43,590 bases of DNA from positions 1 through 43,590 of the IMG/VR virus record IMGVR_UViG_3300035085_000018. One strand, 5' to 3'. The notes beneath the pieces were generated by a model. The model saw nothing but the letters and a program-made list of their open reading frames with translations, had not been told where the DNA came from and searched no databases. The translations under genes and the position numbers were made by a program. Every line of letters begins with the position of its first letter. Position 1 is the first letter of the stretch. This document shows positions 13,666 to 20,634 of this stretch, one piece after another. Origin of the DNA: a virus.

Positions 13666-14745
13666 ATTTCTTATACCGAGCTGCTGGCGGCCGACCGCGA
13701 TTGCCGCCGCGCCAAGCGCAACACCCCGGCGGCGCGCGCCTGGGAGGCGAACCTCGAGGAGAACCTGCGCGCGCTGCACGAGGACCTGAACGCGGGCGCC
13801 TACGCGCCCGGGCGCTCGATCTGCTTCGCCATCACGCGGCCCAAGCGCCGCGAGGTCTTTGCCGCCGGCTACCGCGACCGCGTGGTCCATCACGCGTGGT
13901 ACCGCCACGTCGGCCCCCGCTTCGAGCGCGCGTTCATCGCCGACAGCTTCGCCTGCATCCCGGGCCGCGGCACCCTCGCGGCCGCTCGCCGCCTCGAGGC
14001 GATGGTGCGCGCCGCCACGCACAACTGGAGCCGGCCGGCCTCCTACCTCAAGTGCGACCTCGCCAACTTCTTCCCCAGCATCGACAAGCGCATCCTGCTC
14101 GCGCGCCTGGAGCGCCGGATCCCCGAGCCGTTCTGGCGCGACCTCGCCGCGCGCATCGTCCTGCACGATCCGCGCGAGAACGTCGAGCGCCGCGGCGACC
14201 CGCGCCAGCTCGCGCTGATCCCGGCGGCGAAGAGCCTCTTCGGCCGCCCGGCGCACCTGGGCCTGCCGATCGGCAACCTGAGCAGCCAGTTCGGCGCCAA
14301 CGTCTACCTCGACGGGCTCGACCAATTCGTCAAGCACACCCTGCGCGCGCGCCACTACGTGCGCTACGTCGACGACTTCATCCTGCTGCACGACTCGCCG
14401 CGCCAGCTCAACGCCTGGCGCGCCGCGATCGAGGCCTTCCTGCCCGCCGAGCTCGGCGTGCAGACGAACCCGGCCAAGACCGTCCTGCAGCCGCTCAGCC
14501 GCGGCGTCGACTTCGTCGGCCAGGTCATCAAGCCCTGGCGCCGCACGCTGCGCCGGCGCACCCTCAATGAAGCCCTGACCCGCCTCGCGACGACACCGCT
14601 CGAGCGCGTCCCGCGCGCCGCCGCGAGCTACCTCGGCCTCGCTCGCCAGGCAAGCCACAGCCGCACCGACCGGGCGCGCATCGCGAACGTCGTCAGGCGG
14701 CGGGGCTTCTCCGTCGATCACCAACTCACGAAGGCTTACGCATGA
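13666..14745 (+). CDS. DGR reverse transcriptase
   Basis: About 359 residues from the first homologous-looking residues (ISYTELLAADRDCRR). Motifs in order: RPKRREVFAAGYRDRVVHHA, KCDLANFFPSID (catalytic Asp of motif A), LGLPIGNLSSQFGANVYLDG (the DGR-specific GxxxSQ signature), and RYVDDFILLH (catalytic YVDD at 14365-14376). These mark it as a DGR rather than group II intron or retron enzyme. There is no ATG, GTG or TTG in frame between the template repeat and the conserved start; I place the start at an ATT (13666). The nearest normal start is a GTG at 13525, which would run the gene through the template repeat. The stop overlaps the next ATG (ATGA). Confidence 0.92.
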   Translation: MSYTELLAADRDCRRAKRNTPAARAWEANLEENLRALHEDLNAGAYAPGRSICFAITRPKRREVFAAGYRDRVVHHAWYRHVGPRFERAFIADSFACIPGRGTLAAARRLEAMVRAATHNWSRPASYLKCDLANFFPSIDKRILLARLERRIPEPFWRDLAARIVLHDPRENVERRGDPRQLALIPAAKSLFGRPAHLGLPIGNLSSQFGANVYLDGLDQFVKHTLRARHYVRYVDDFILLHDSPRQLNAWRAAIEAFLPAELGVQTNPAKTVLQPLSRGVDFVGQVIKPWRRTLRRRTLNEALTRLATTPLERVPRAAASYLGLARQASHSRTDRARIANVVRRRGFSVDHQLTKAYA

Positions 14746-15101
14746 CGTTCACCCTCGGAGAAGTGCTGTCCGTCACCACCGGCACGCTGCTGTGCGACAT
14801 CGGCCGCGTGTACGCCATCCTCAACTTCATGACCGGCGACAATCTGTTCACGCACCAGCTGCCGAGGGCTAGCCGAGAATGCGCCCCGCACCTGTTGCAA
14901 CAGTTCCCGCAGCTCGCCGCAGTGAGTGCCGAGAGCGTAGACCGGGGCAATTGGGCGACGTGGCTGCGCGGTCAGATCCTCCAGTACGGCAACGAGTTCG
15001 ACGTCAAGCCCTTGCCGCAGCACGCCCACGAGTTCATCGACCCGATGTCCGAGCTCGCCGAGAAGATTCACCCGGACAAGATCATCGTGGTGAAGCCATG
15101 A
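14742..15101 (+). CDS. Hypothetical phage protein downstream of the DGR
   Basis: A 119-residue protein whose ATG overlaps the stop of the reverse transcriptase. It has a recognisable pattern (LGEVLSVTTGTL, then YAILNFMTGDNLFTHQLPRA) that I associate with a conserved phage family of unknown function (DUF7736-like, from memory). Not a standard DGR component; it more likely belongs to the accessory operon that the DGR was inserted into. Confidence 0.65.
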   Translation: MTFTLGEVLSVTTGTLLCDIGRVYAILNFMTGDNLFTHQLPRASRECAPHLLQQFPQLAAVSAESVDRGNWATWLRGQILQYGNEFDVKPLPQHAHEFIDPMSELAEKIHPDKIIVVKP

Positions 15102-15111
15102 CTGACCGCTC

Positions 15112-15318
15112 ATGATCATCGAGAACGACTGCGAGGACCAAGGCTTCACGCGCATCGAGGACGGCTGCTTCGTTTGCCTGCCGACGTTCGTGCGAGGAAA
15201 GCCGATGCGCCCCAAGCTGGTCAAGACGGAGCGCAATGGGAGCTGGTGGTGGACCTGCGAGAAGTGCGGCGGCAGCTACGGTGCAGCCCGCAAGCCTCGA
15301 GGAAAACGGGATGGCTGA
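15112..15318 (+). CDS. Small zinc-ribbon-like protein
   Basis: A 68-residue protein with two Cys pairs or near pairs (a C-x-C pattern near residue 20 and WWTCEKCGG near 47-55) and a basic C-terminus. It probably binds zinc and nucleic acid. No strong ribosome binding site is visible before ATG 15112. Its end overlaps the start of the next gene by 8 bases. Confidence 0.5.
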   Translation: MIIENDCEDQGFTRIEDGCFVCLPTFVRGKPMRPKLVKTERNGSWWWTCEKCGGSYGAARKPRGKRDG

Positions 15319-15925
15319 GCGCCCGATCATCTTCAGCCCACCGATGGTGAAGGCGATCATCGAAGGTCGCAAGACGCAGACTCGGCGCGTGCTGCGACAT
15401 CCGCATGCAGTGATCGAGACTAACGCGCCGTGCCCGCTCGGCAAGCCCGGCGACCGGCTGTGGGTGCGCGAGCGTCATTGCTTCCTTGATGTCTCAAAGT
15501 CGGCGATGTCGCAGTTTCCGCTCGGTCCGGAGAACAACAACGCGCGCGGCCCGGACGTTTGGAACCTCAGTATCGAGTACAGCGACGGAACGCAGGACGA
15601 GACGAGCGTCGAGGGCGAAAAGCCGAAGCAAACCCGCGCGCGTGGCGAGACACGGTGGCGACCTGGCATCCACATGCCGCGCTGGGCCTGCCGCCTGGTG
15701 CTCGAGATTACGAACGTGCGGGCCGAACGCTTGCAGGATATCAGCGTGTGGGACTGCGAGGCGGAGGGCTGCGGGCACGTAATGCCGAAGAGTGCGCAGG
15801 AGGTCTACCGCGAGTTGTGGGACTCCCTGAATGCCAAGCGCGGCTTTGGTTGGGAGACGAACCCCTGGGTGTGGGTTATCGAGTTCAAGCGGCTGCCGCA
15901 CATATCGGCCCTCGCGACCTCATGA
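15311..15925 (+). CDS. ASCH-domain-like phage protein
   Basis: A 204-residue protein starting at ATG 15311 (ribosome binding site GAGGAAAAC). The N-terminus ERPIIFSPPMVKAIIEGRKT followed by QTRRV and later PGDRLWVRE is the classical start of phage ASCH/PUA-like proteins, and the motif WACRLVLEITNVRAERLQDI, then WVIEFKRL, supports the fold. ASCH proteins are thought to bind RNA or modified bases. The family is common in phages with an unknown exact role. Confidence 0.75.
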   Translation: MAERPIIFSPPMVKAIIEGRKTQTRRVLRHPHAVIETNAPCPLGKPGDRLWVRERHCFLDVSKSAMSQFPLGPENNNARGPDVWNLSIEYSDGTQDETSVEGEKPKQTRARGETRWRPGIHMPRWACRLVLEITNVRAERLQDISVWDCEAEGCGHVMPKSAQEVYRELWDSLNAKRGFGWETNPWVWVIEFKRLPHISALATS

Positions 15926-16443
15926 GCAAGTCACAATTGCTCGAGCGCGGCAGGAAGGTGATGGAGGAGTTCTGCACCATCAATCGGATTCAGCCGCCGC
16001 AGATCTACGCGGTCGACGCAAGGGACTGGAACGTTTCGGCATGCGCTTATTGGCGCAATAACGTCACACACATCTGCGTCGCTCGCTGCGCATCGATCGG
16101 CACGGCAGGACCGGCTTGGTCCTATCCCGGCTACACGGTCGACCGGTCGTATTGGAGCGACTTCAGCGCGGTCCTGCGCGGGCGCTCGGGCGAGAAAGCG
16201 ATCACGTCCTACTGCCCGAACGACGCCGAGTGGTTCGCGGAAATGTTCCGTGTCTTCGTCACCAATCCGGATCTGCTGCGACTCGTGCGGCCGCGCACAT
16301 ATCGCGAGCTCGCCGGCGCCGTGGGCCTGCGGCCCATTTTCACCGACACGTGGCTCGATCGACTGCGTGACGCGCCGGCACGCACGGTCGCCGCGGCCGA
16401 GCGCCAGGTCGAGCGCGCTGCCGCAGAGGCGCCGCTGCTGTGA
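15922..16443 (+). CDS. Hypothetical protein (metallopeptidase-like end without active-site motif)
   Basis: A 173-residue protein with an ATGA start overlap. The segment CPNDAEWFAEMFRVFVTNPD, followed by LLRLVRP, resembles the C-terminal part of phage zincin-type putative metallopeptidases, but I see no HExxH motif, so if related it has lost the catalytic site. The rest is Trp/Tyr-rich with several Cys. Function unknown. Confidence 0.5.
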   Translation: MSKSQLLERGRKVMEEFCTINRIQPPQIYAVDARDWNVSACAYWRNNVTHICVARCASIGTAGPAWSYPGYTVDRSYWSDFSAVLRGRSGEKAITSYCPNDAEWFAEMFRVFVTNPDLLRLVRPRTYRELAGAVGLRPIFTDTWLDRLRDAPARTVAAAERQVERAAAEAPLL

Positions 16444-16520
16444 AAGCGCTCTCGATCCTGCAGCCCTGGGCGTGGCTGCTGATCGTGCGACCCGACAACG
16501 GAGGTCCGCCACCGCCGTGA
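16440..16520 (+). pseudogene. Truncated ASCH-type gene (N-terminal remnant)
   Basis: A 26-residue frame starting with GTG 16440 (GTGA overlap with the previous stop). The first residues, MKALSILQPWAWLLIV, are the typical start of a second type of ASCH protein, which then should continue for about 100 residues, but here the frame runs into a Pro-rich end and a stop that overlaps the next start (16517). I read it as the remnant of a deleted gene, though expression of the short peptide cannot be excluded. Confidence 0.5.
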
Positions 16521-16711
16521 ACTGTCCGCTCTGCAACGGCGCGCAGAACGCCGTGCTGGAAGTGAGGGGAGAACGCCGGCGCCGGGAATGCGCCGATTGC
16601 GGCCACCGCTGGACCACCTTCGAGATCGCCGCCGAGCGCCTGGAGAAGCTCGAGCGCCTCGAGCAGCACGCCGCCGCGATCGCTCAGGAGCTGGCCGATG
16701 GCGGGGATTGA
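16517..16711 (+). CDS. NrdR-like zinc-ribbon mini-protein
   Basis: A 64-residue protein from GTG 16517 (overlapping the stop of the remnant before it). CPLCNGAQNAVLEVRGERRR, then ECADCGHRWTTFE, is the same zinc-ribbon pattern as the first domain of the NrdR repressor of ribonucleotide reductase genes; the ATP-cone domain of NrdR is absent. The end is a charged helix. Likely a small DNA-binding regulator. Confidence 0.65.
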   Translation: MNCPLCNGAQNAVLEVRGERRRRECADCGHRWTTFEIAAERLEKLERLEQHAAAIAQELADGGD

Positions 16712-16743
16712 CACAGTAGCGCAACCGTGTAACATGGCCGGCC

Positions 16744-16914
16744 ATGAAGAGCCCCGGCGCCGCCCTCGCCGCCCTGCGTCGCAGGACCCGGCACCGGTGC
16801 GCCCAGTGCGGCAAGCGCTTCAGCGGCATCGCCAAGGCGCTGTACTGCTCGAACGCCTGCCGGCAAAAAGCGAAGTACGAGCGCGCGAAGCGCGCTCGTC
16901 AATCCGGAGAGTGA
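16744..16914 (+). CDS. Small zinc-finger protein
   Basis: A 56-residue very basic protein from ATG 16744. It has a four-Cys finger (CAQCGKRFSG, then YCSNACRQKAK) of the kind used to bind DNA or RNA. It ends 5 bases before the integrase start, where a small excisionase-like gene would often be found; an Xis-type role is possible but not shown. Confidence 0.55.
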   Translation: MKSPGAALAALRRRTRHRCAQCGKRFSGIAKALYCSNACRQKAKYERAKRARQSGE

Positions 16915-16919
16915 CCGCC

Positions 16920-18083
16920 ATGGCCGACACCCGCAGACCCGAGGGCGTGATCGAGAAGAAAGGCCGCTGGTACTGGCGGCCGACCAGCGAGCGCGAGCGG
17001 CTCGAGCGGGCTCGCAAGGGACTGCCCGAGACGGTGCCGCTCGGGGCGGCGGGGAGCGACGCGGCGCGCAAGAAGTGGGCGGAGGTCACCGGCCGGCGCG
17101 AGTCGACGGCGGCCGCGGGAACGGTGTCCGAGCTGCTCGGCGCGTGGGCGCGCCTCGACGAGAAGGGTCGGCCCGCGGAGGGCGCGCCGATCTGGACGAA
17201 GGACAACGGCAAGCCGCGCTCGAGCGGCACAGTGAAGCAATACGCCTGGGCGATTCGTAAGGTGCTCATGCCGCGCTTCGGCGCCATGCGCTACGGCAAG
17301 ACGGCGATCGAGGCGGCGAGCGGCCGCGCGATCGGCACGGTCGACGTGCAGCGCCTGGTGGCCGATATCGGCACCACGAGCGCCAACGTGTACGTCGCCT
17401 GCCTCTCGTCCGTCTTCATGTGGGCGAAGAGGAACGGCCGCACCACCTACAACCCGTGCGAGGACGTGGCGAAGATCGCGCAGGAAGGCCGCACGCGCGC
17501 GGCTCGAGCCTGGGAGGTGGAATGCCTCGGCGCCATGGCCGAGGCCACGGGGCGTGATCGGCTTGCGTTGCAGATCGACTTCGAGTCGATCTCGGGCTGG
17601 CGCGCCTGCGACATCCTGAGCCTCACGCGCAAGCAGCTCACCCCCGAGGGCATCCGCAGCGTCGCACAGAAGAACGGCAAGCGCGTGCTGCTGCAGTGGA
17701 ACGAGGATCTGAAGCGCATCGTGCGCGAGGCGCTCGAGCTGCCCGGCGCACAGCGCGCCGGCGTGTTCCCGCTCTCGCCGGTCTTCGCCAGCCGCCGCGG
17801 CGGCAAGGTCTCCGGGCCGGCGTTCTGGGACGCGTTCCGCACGCTCGTCGAGCGTACCAACGAGATCCTGGCCGCCGGCGTCGTCGACCCGGCGACGCTC
17901 GAGCGGCATGCGGCGCTCGCGATCGAGGACCTCGGCTTCCACGACCTGCGCTCGAAGGCAGGTGACGACGCCGCCGAGGCCGGCCAGGACATTCACGAGT
18001 TCCTCGGCAACACGCCGGCAGTGGCCGCCAAGCACTATGCGCGCCGCGAACGCAAGATCGTGCCGCTGAGCCTCAAGCGCTGA
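16920..18083 (+). CDS. int: Tyrosine-type integrase
   Basis: A 387-residue tyrosine recombinase. Catalytic residues by eye: Arg228 (GWRACDIL), a Lys near 251-254 (KNGKR), His341 and Arg344 (FHDLR), Asn364 in the place usually held by His or Trp (FLGNTP), and the nucleophile Tyr373 (AKHYARR). The N-terminus carries a short basic arm-binding-like segment and residues about 66-175 the SAM-like core-binding domain. It is the last gene of the plus-strand operon, next to a repeat-rich region that is the likely attP. Supports a temperate life cycle. Confidence 0.92.
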   Translation: MADTRRPEGVIEKKGRWYWRPTSERERLERARKGLPETVPLGAAGSDAARKKWAEVTGRRESTAAAGTVSELLGAWARLDEKGRPAEGAPIWTKDNGKPRSSGTVKQYAWAIRKVLMPRFGAMRYGKTAIEAASGRAIGTVDVQRLVADIGTTSANVYVACLSSVFMWAKRNGRTTYNPCEDVAKIAQEGRTRAARAWEVECLGAMAEATGRDRLALQIDFESISGWRACDILSLTRKQLTPEGIRSVAQKNGKRVLLQWNEDLKRIVREALELPGAQRAGVFPLSPVFASRRGGKVSGPAFWDAFRTLVERTNEILAAGVVDPATLERHAALAIEDLGFHDLRSKAGDDAAEAGQDIHEFLGNTPAVAAKHYARRERKIVPLSLKR

Positions 18084-18235
18084 TCTGGGGAACTGATCTG
18101 GGGAACTGGGGAATTCGTCGAGCAGCAACTAGAAGAATCAGCAGCTTGGCGGCGCAACGTACAATGCTGAATTATGCCTGAACATTCTGCGAAGCACCTG
18201 ATTTAGCAGCGAAAGCGCTCTTCTCAGTTCCCCAG
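18081..18235. other. Candidate attP region with integrase-arm-like repeats
   Basis: TGATCTGGGGAAC is repeated in tandem at 18081-18093 and 18094-18106, followed by a partial copy to 18115. Its core CTGGGGAACTG is present at 18085-18095 and 18098-18108 and in inverted form (CAGTTCCCCAG) at 18225-18235; a partial copy GGGGAACT follows near 18273. Between the direct and inverted copies lies a stretch poorer in G+C than its surroundings. Position directly behind int and the repeat layout suggest an attachment site with arm-type sites. The core crossover sequence cannot be fixed without the host site. Confidence 0.5.
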
Positions 18236-18303
18236 CCGTAGTGCCTCTCGATACCCGGCGAACACTGCCGCCGGGGAACTCCACACCGCGCCCAAAAAGC
18301 AAA

Positions 18304-18341
18304 AGCGCCCCGTCCCCGGTTACAGCCGGGAACGGGGCGCT
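18304..18341. terminator. Strong bidirectional terminator
   Basis: A 16-base stem (18304-18319 with 18326-18341, one G-U type mismatch) and a 6-base loop. On the plus strand it is followed by TTTTCTTCTT; on the minus strand by TTTTGCTTTTT. It lies between two convergent operons: integrase on the plus strand and the tail/lysis genes on the minus strand. The rest of 18236-18462 holds no convincing gene. Confidence 0.85.
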
Positions 18342-18404
18342 GGTTTTCTTCTTGTTGTTTCTTCTTCTTGGTGTCGTGACTTCTTCTTCGTGGACCCGGG
18401 GCGT

Positions 18405-18446
18405 CTAGCCCGCCGCCTTCTCGATCGAGAAGCGCTTTTTCCGCAT
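18405..18446 (-). CDS. Possible 13-residue mini-ORF
   Basis: MRKKRFSIEKAAG from an ATG at 18446 preceded by a good ribosome binding site (TGGAGG, 8 bases away), ending in TAG. It is the last frame of the late operon before the terminator. Too short for any family; a real micropeptide or chance are both possible. Confidence 0.25.
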   Translation of the reverse strand: MRKKRFSIEKAAG

Positions 18447-18462
18447 AGCAGGTTCCTCCAGG

Positions 18463-18672
18463 TTATGCCGGGCTCGCCGGCGAAAGCTTCGTGACGGTCA
18501 GGTTGCGCAGCCAGGCGCCGCAGCCGCCGCAGTGCACGCGGCCGTCGGTGTACAGGCGGAAGAAGCCGGTCTCGCAGCGCATGCAGTGAAACTGCGGCGC
18601 GAGCTCGGCGCCGCCGATCACGGCGCGCGGGAGGCGCCGGCGCCGCGCCTCGAGCTCGATGACCTCGCTCAC
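18463..18672 (-). CDS. Small zinc-ribbon protein at the end of the late operon
   Basis: A 69-residue protein from a GTG overlapping the preceding stop (GTGA). It has two CxxC pairs (FHCMRCETGF and VHCGGCGAWL) forming a rubredoxin-like knuckle, with a basic N-terminus. It follows the lysis genes. Function unknown. Confidence 0.6.
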   Translation of the reverse strand: MSEVIELEARRRRLPRAVIGGAELAPQFHCMRCETGFFRLYTDGRVHCGGCGAWLRNLTVTKLSPASPA

Positions 18673-18959
18673 GGCCGCGGCGCCCGGGCGCAGCCGTCGA
18701 CGATCGCCTCGAGGCGCTCGACGTGCGCGATGAGCCGCAGCCGGTCGGCGCGCAGGCGCGGGATCACCTTGTAGTCGTCGAGCGCGCGGATCTCGGCCTC
18801 GGGGCGCATCGCCTCAGCCGGGCGCGCCGGGCGCATCGCCTCGTCCACGCACGAGACGCCCACCGCCACCGCGGCGCGCTCGGGGACCTTGACCGCCGTG
18901 CCGCAGGCGGCGAGCGAAGCCGCGCAGCCCACCCAGAGGAGGAGAACGCCAGGGCTCAC
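18669..18959 (-). CDS. Outer-membrane spanin-like lipoprotein
   Basis: A 96-residue protein from a GTG overlapping the stop of the upstream i-spanin-like gene (GTGA). The N-terminus is a lipoprotein signal with a lipobox (LAACG, Cys near residue 20). A Pro/Ala/Arg-rich stretch follows, then a predicted helix (RADRLRLIAHVERLEAIVDG). This matches the o-spanin (Rz1-type) lipoproteins that join the inner-membrane spanin to break the outer membrane at the end of lysis. It is longer than lambda Rz1 and not embedded in the partner gene. Confidence 0.65.
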   Translation of the reverse strand: MSPGVLLLWVGCAASLAACGTAVKVPERAAVAVGVSCVDEAMRPARPAEAMRPEAEIRALDDYKVIPRLRADRLRLIAHVERLEAIVDGCARAPRP

Positions 18960-19366
18960 GGCTCCGCTCGCCAGGCCTTCAGGTAATCGTCGCAGCCCCT
19001 GGGCTTGCCGCCGGCGGCCGCCGGCGTGGCCGCGGCGAGCTGGCGGCCGAGCGCCTCCAGGGTCGCGCGCGCGCCGGCATCGCGCCGGTCGAGCTCGGCC
19101 AGGCGCTGGGCAGTGTCGGCGCGGGCGGCGCGGCTCTCGGCGCCGAGCTGGTCGATCGAGGCGCTCTGCGCCTTCACGGCGGCCGCCAGCACCGCCGCCT
19201 GGTCGCGCGCGCCCTGCAAGGCCTCCCGGCACTGGAAGCGCCCAGAACGCTCCAGGAGCGCCCAGCCCGCGAGCCCCATGCAGAGCACCGCCGCGGCCGC
19301 CGCGCCCAGCAGCAGCCCTTGCAGCCGCGCCGGCGAGGCCCCGAAGAAGGCGAGGAGGAAGCTCAC
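18956..19366 (-). CDS. Inner-membrane spanin (Rz-like)
   Basis: A 136-residue protein from a GTG overlapping the preceding stop. One N-terminal membrane segment (GLLLGAAAAAVLCMGLAGWA, about 17-36) and a long charged coiled coil (about 45-115: ALQGARDQAAVLAAAVKAQS onward) are the features of i-spanins. It would pair with the lipoprotein encoded next and act in outer-membrane disruption. Confidence 0.7.
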   Translation of the reverse strand: MSFLLAFFGASPARLQGLLLGAAAAAVLCMGLAGWALLERSGRFQCREALQGARDQAAVLAAAVKAQSASIDQLGAESRAARADTAQRLAELDRRDAGARATLEALGRQLAAATPAAAGGKPRGCDDYLKAWRAEP

Positions 19367-19782
19367 GCGATCTCCAGCGTCACGTTCTCGCCGGCCTGCA
19401 GCGCGCGCTCGAGCTTGACGAAGAGCTCGGCAAAGGCGGCGCGCGACTCGCCGACGAAATCCGGGCCCTTGGTCTTGCCCACCAGGATGCAGCCCTCGGT
19501 GTCCTCGGCGGTGTTGCCGGGATGGATGCGCACGCCGCTGAAGCCCTGCACGCCCTCGAGGAGCGGCAGCTCGCGCTTGAAGCGCTCCGAGTAGGTGATG
19601 GTCACCGTGTAGAGCCCCTTCGGGATGGCGGTCCTGCCGGGCACCTTCCAATCGGGGACCGGCGCGCCGGGGATCTCGCGCTGCACGTCCTCGAGGGTGA
19701 AGCACTCGGTGATGCCGTCGACGCAGAGCGTGCCGATCGAGCACTTCGGCCCGCACCAGGTGCGCTCGAGCTTGAGGCGCAT
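19363..19782 (-). CDS. DUF5675-type protein, probable lysis enzyme
   Basis: A 139-residue protein whose ATG overlaps the stop of the holin-like gene. It has the pattern of the DUF5675 family: CTLEDVQREIPG-like start, PKGLYTVTITYSERFKRELP and VRIHPGNTAEDTEGCILVG, with His87 and Cys98. A His followed by Gly-Cys recalls the catalytic His/Cys of L,D-transpeptidase-like folds. It stands in the endolysin position between holin-like and spanin genes and no other cell-wall hydrolase is visible, so it may be the endolysin; the activity is unproven. Confidence 0.65.
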   Translation of the reverse strand: MRLKLERTWCGPKCSIGTLCVDGITECFTLEDVQREIPGAPVPDWKVPGRTAIPKGLYTVTITYSERFKRELPLLEGVQGFSGVRIHPGNTAEDTEGCILVGKTKGPDFVGESRAAFAELFVKLERALQAGENVTLEIA

Positions 19783-20102
19783 CAGGGCGCTTCGATCTTG
19801 GTGGCGTCGCGCTCGTACCAGCCGGGCTTGCCCTTGACGCGCAGGCGCCGCATGAATTTCAGCAGCACCTCGCCGAAGAAGCAGGCGAGGCCGATCCAGA
19901 CCACCGCGGCGAGCGGCGTCACCTCGGCGTGCACGCCGTGCTCGAGGATGATCGCGACGCGCACCATGGCGCCGATGCCGATCGCTCCCATGCCGACATT
20001 GCCGAGCACGCTGGTGTGATAATCGCGATGCAGCGCCAGCACCACGCAGGTCGCCAGCACGAACCCGGCGGCGAGCGTCGTCAGCCAAAGCATGATTCCC
20101 AT
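19782..20102 (-). CDS. Holin-like membrane protein 2
   Basis: A 106-residue protein from ATG 20102 with GGGAGGG 7 bases upstream. Three hydrophobic segments (about 3-23, 34-52 and 60-80: for example LWLTTLAAGFVLATCVVLAL) and a basic C-terminal tail. Position in the lysis cassette before the DUF5675 gene supports a holin or holin regulator. Confidence 0.65.
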   Translation of the reverse strand: MGIMLWLTTLAAGFVLATCVVLALHRDYHTSVLGNVGMGAIGIGAMVRVAIILEHGVHAEVTPLAAVVWIGLACFFGEVLLKFMRRLRVKGKPGWYERDATKIEAP

Positions 20103-20146
20103 CGGTACACCCTCCCTTTTAGCGAATGTCCCCACTGCAAGGCCCC

Positions 20147-20476
20147 CTAGCCTTTTCTGCGGATCAGCGAATCGACCAGCCCCCGCCAGTCGGTGCCGCG
20201 CACCAGGCGCACCAGCTCCGCCGCCACCGCCATGCCGAAGAGCCCGAGCACCAGCACCAGGCCGACCTCGATCGGCGGCTTCGCCTCGAGCCAGGCCGCG
20301 AGCGGCGCGGCCCCCCAGGCCGCGAGCGCCCAGCCGCCGGCGAAGGTCATCCACTTGTCGCGCGTGGTGAGGTTGTCGAAGAAGCGCAGCGCGGAGAACG
20401 ACACCACCGCGGCCGCGACCACGTTGACGAGCTTCAGCCCGAGCGCCGCCAGCACGCCGTCGTCGATCTTCTCCAT
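20147..20476 (-). CDS. Holin-like membrane protein 1
   Basis: A 109-residue protein starting at ATG 20476 (AGGGAGG upstream); the open frame to 20584 is not needed. Three membrane segments (about 9-27, 40-58 and 66-84) and a basic tail, typical of class I holins. Two adjacent three-segment membrane proteins suggest a holin and antiholin pair. Confidence 0.6.
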   Translation of the reverse strand: MEKIDDGVLAALGLKLVNVVAAAVVSFSALRFFDNLTTRDKWMTFAGGWALAAWGAAPLAAWLEAKPPIEVGLVLVLGLFGMAVAAELVRLVRGTDWRGLVDSLIRRKG

Positions 20477-20634
20477 GGGGCTTCCCTCCCTGGTTATCGA
20501 GGTGTCCAAGTGCGCGCAGGGGTGTAGCGTGGCGCCGCCGCGTACGTGGCGGGGGGCCGAGTTAGTCCTGGGCTCACAGTGCAAGCTGTGGGTTCAAGGG
20601 GCCGCGGCGGTGACAGCCGTCGCGGTCGCCCCCT

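Larger units (their letters stand above)
11875..14745 (+). other. Diversity-generating retroelement (DGR) locus
   Basis: All hallmark parts of a DGR are present in order: target gene 1 with variable repeat 1 (12295-12397), target gene 2 with variable repeat 2 (12771-12873), avd (12900-13313), template repeat (13548-13650) and reverse transcriptase (about 13666-14745). The 11 and 10 differences between template and variable repeats are all at template adenines, the signature of adenine-specific mutagenic retrohoming known from Bordetella phage BPP-1. The reverse transcriptase keeps its catalytic YVDD and all reading frames are intact, so the system looks active or recently active. Confidence 0.95.

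Noticed and set aside
20477-20634. tRNA-like segment (GGGTTCAAGG) between the holin and the 112-residue gene
   Set aside because: No acceptor stem, D arm or anticodon arm can be formed around it.
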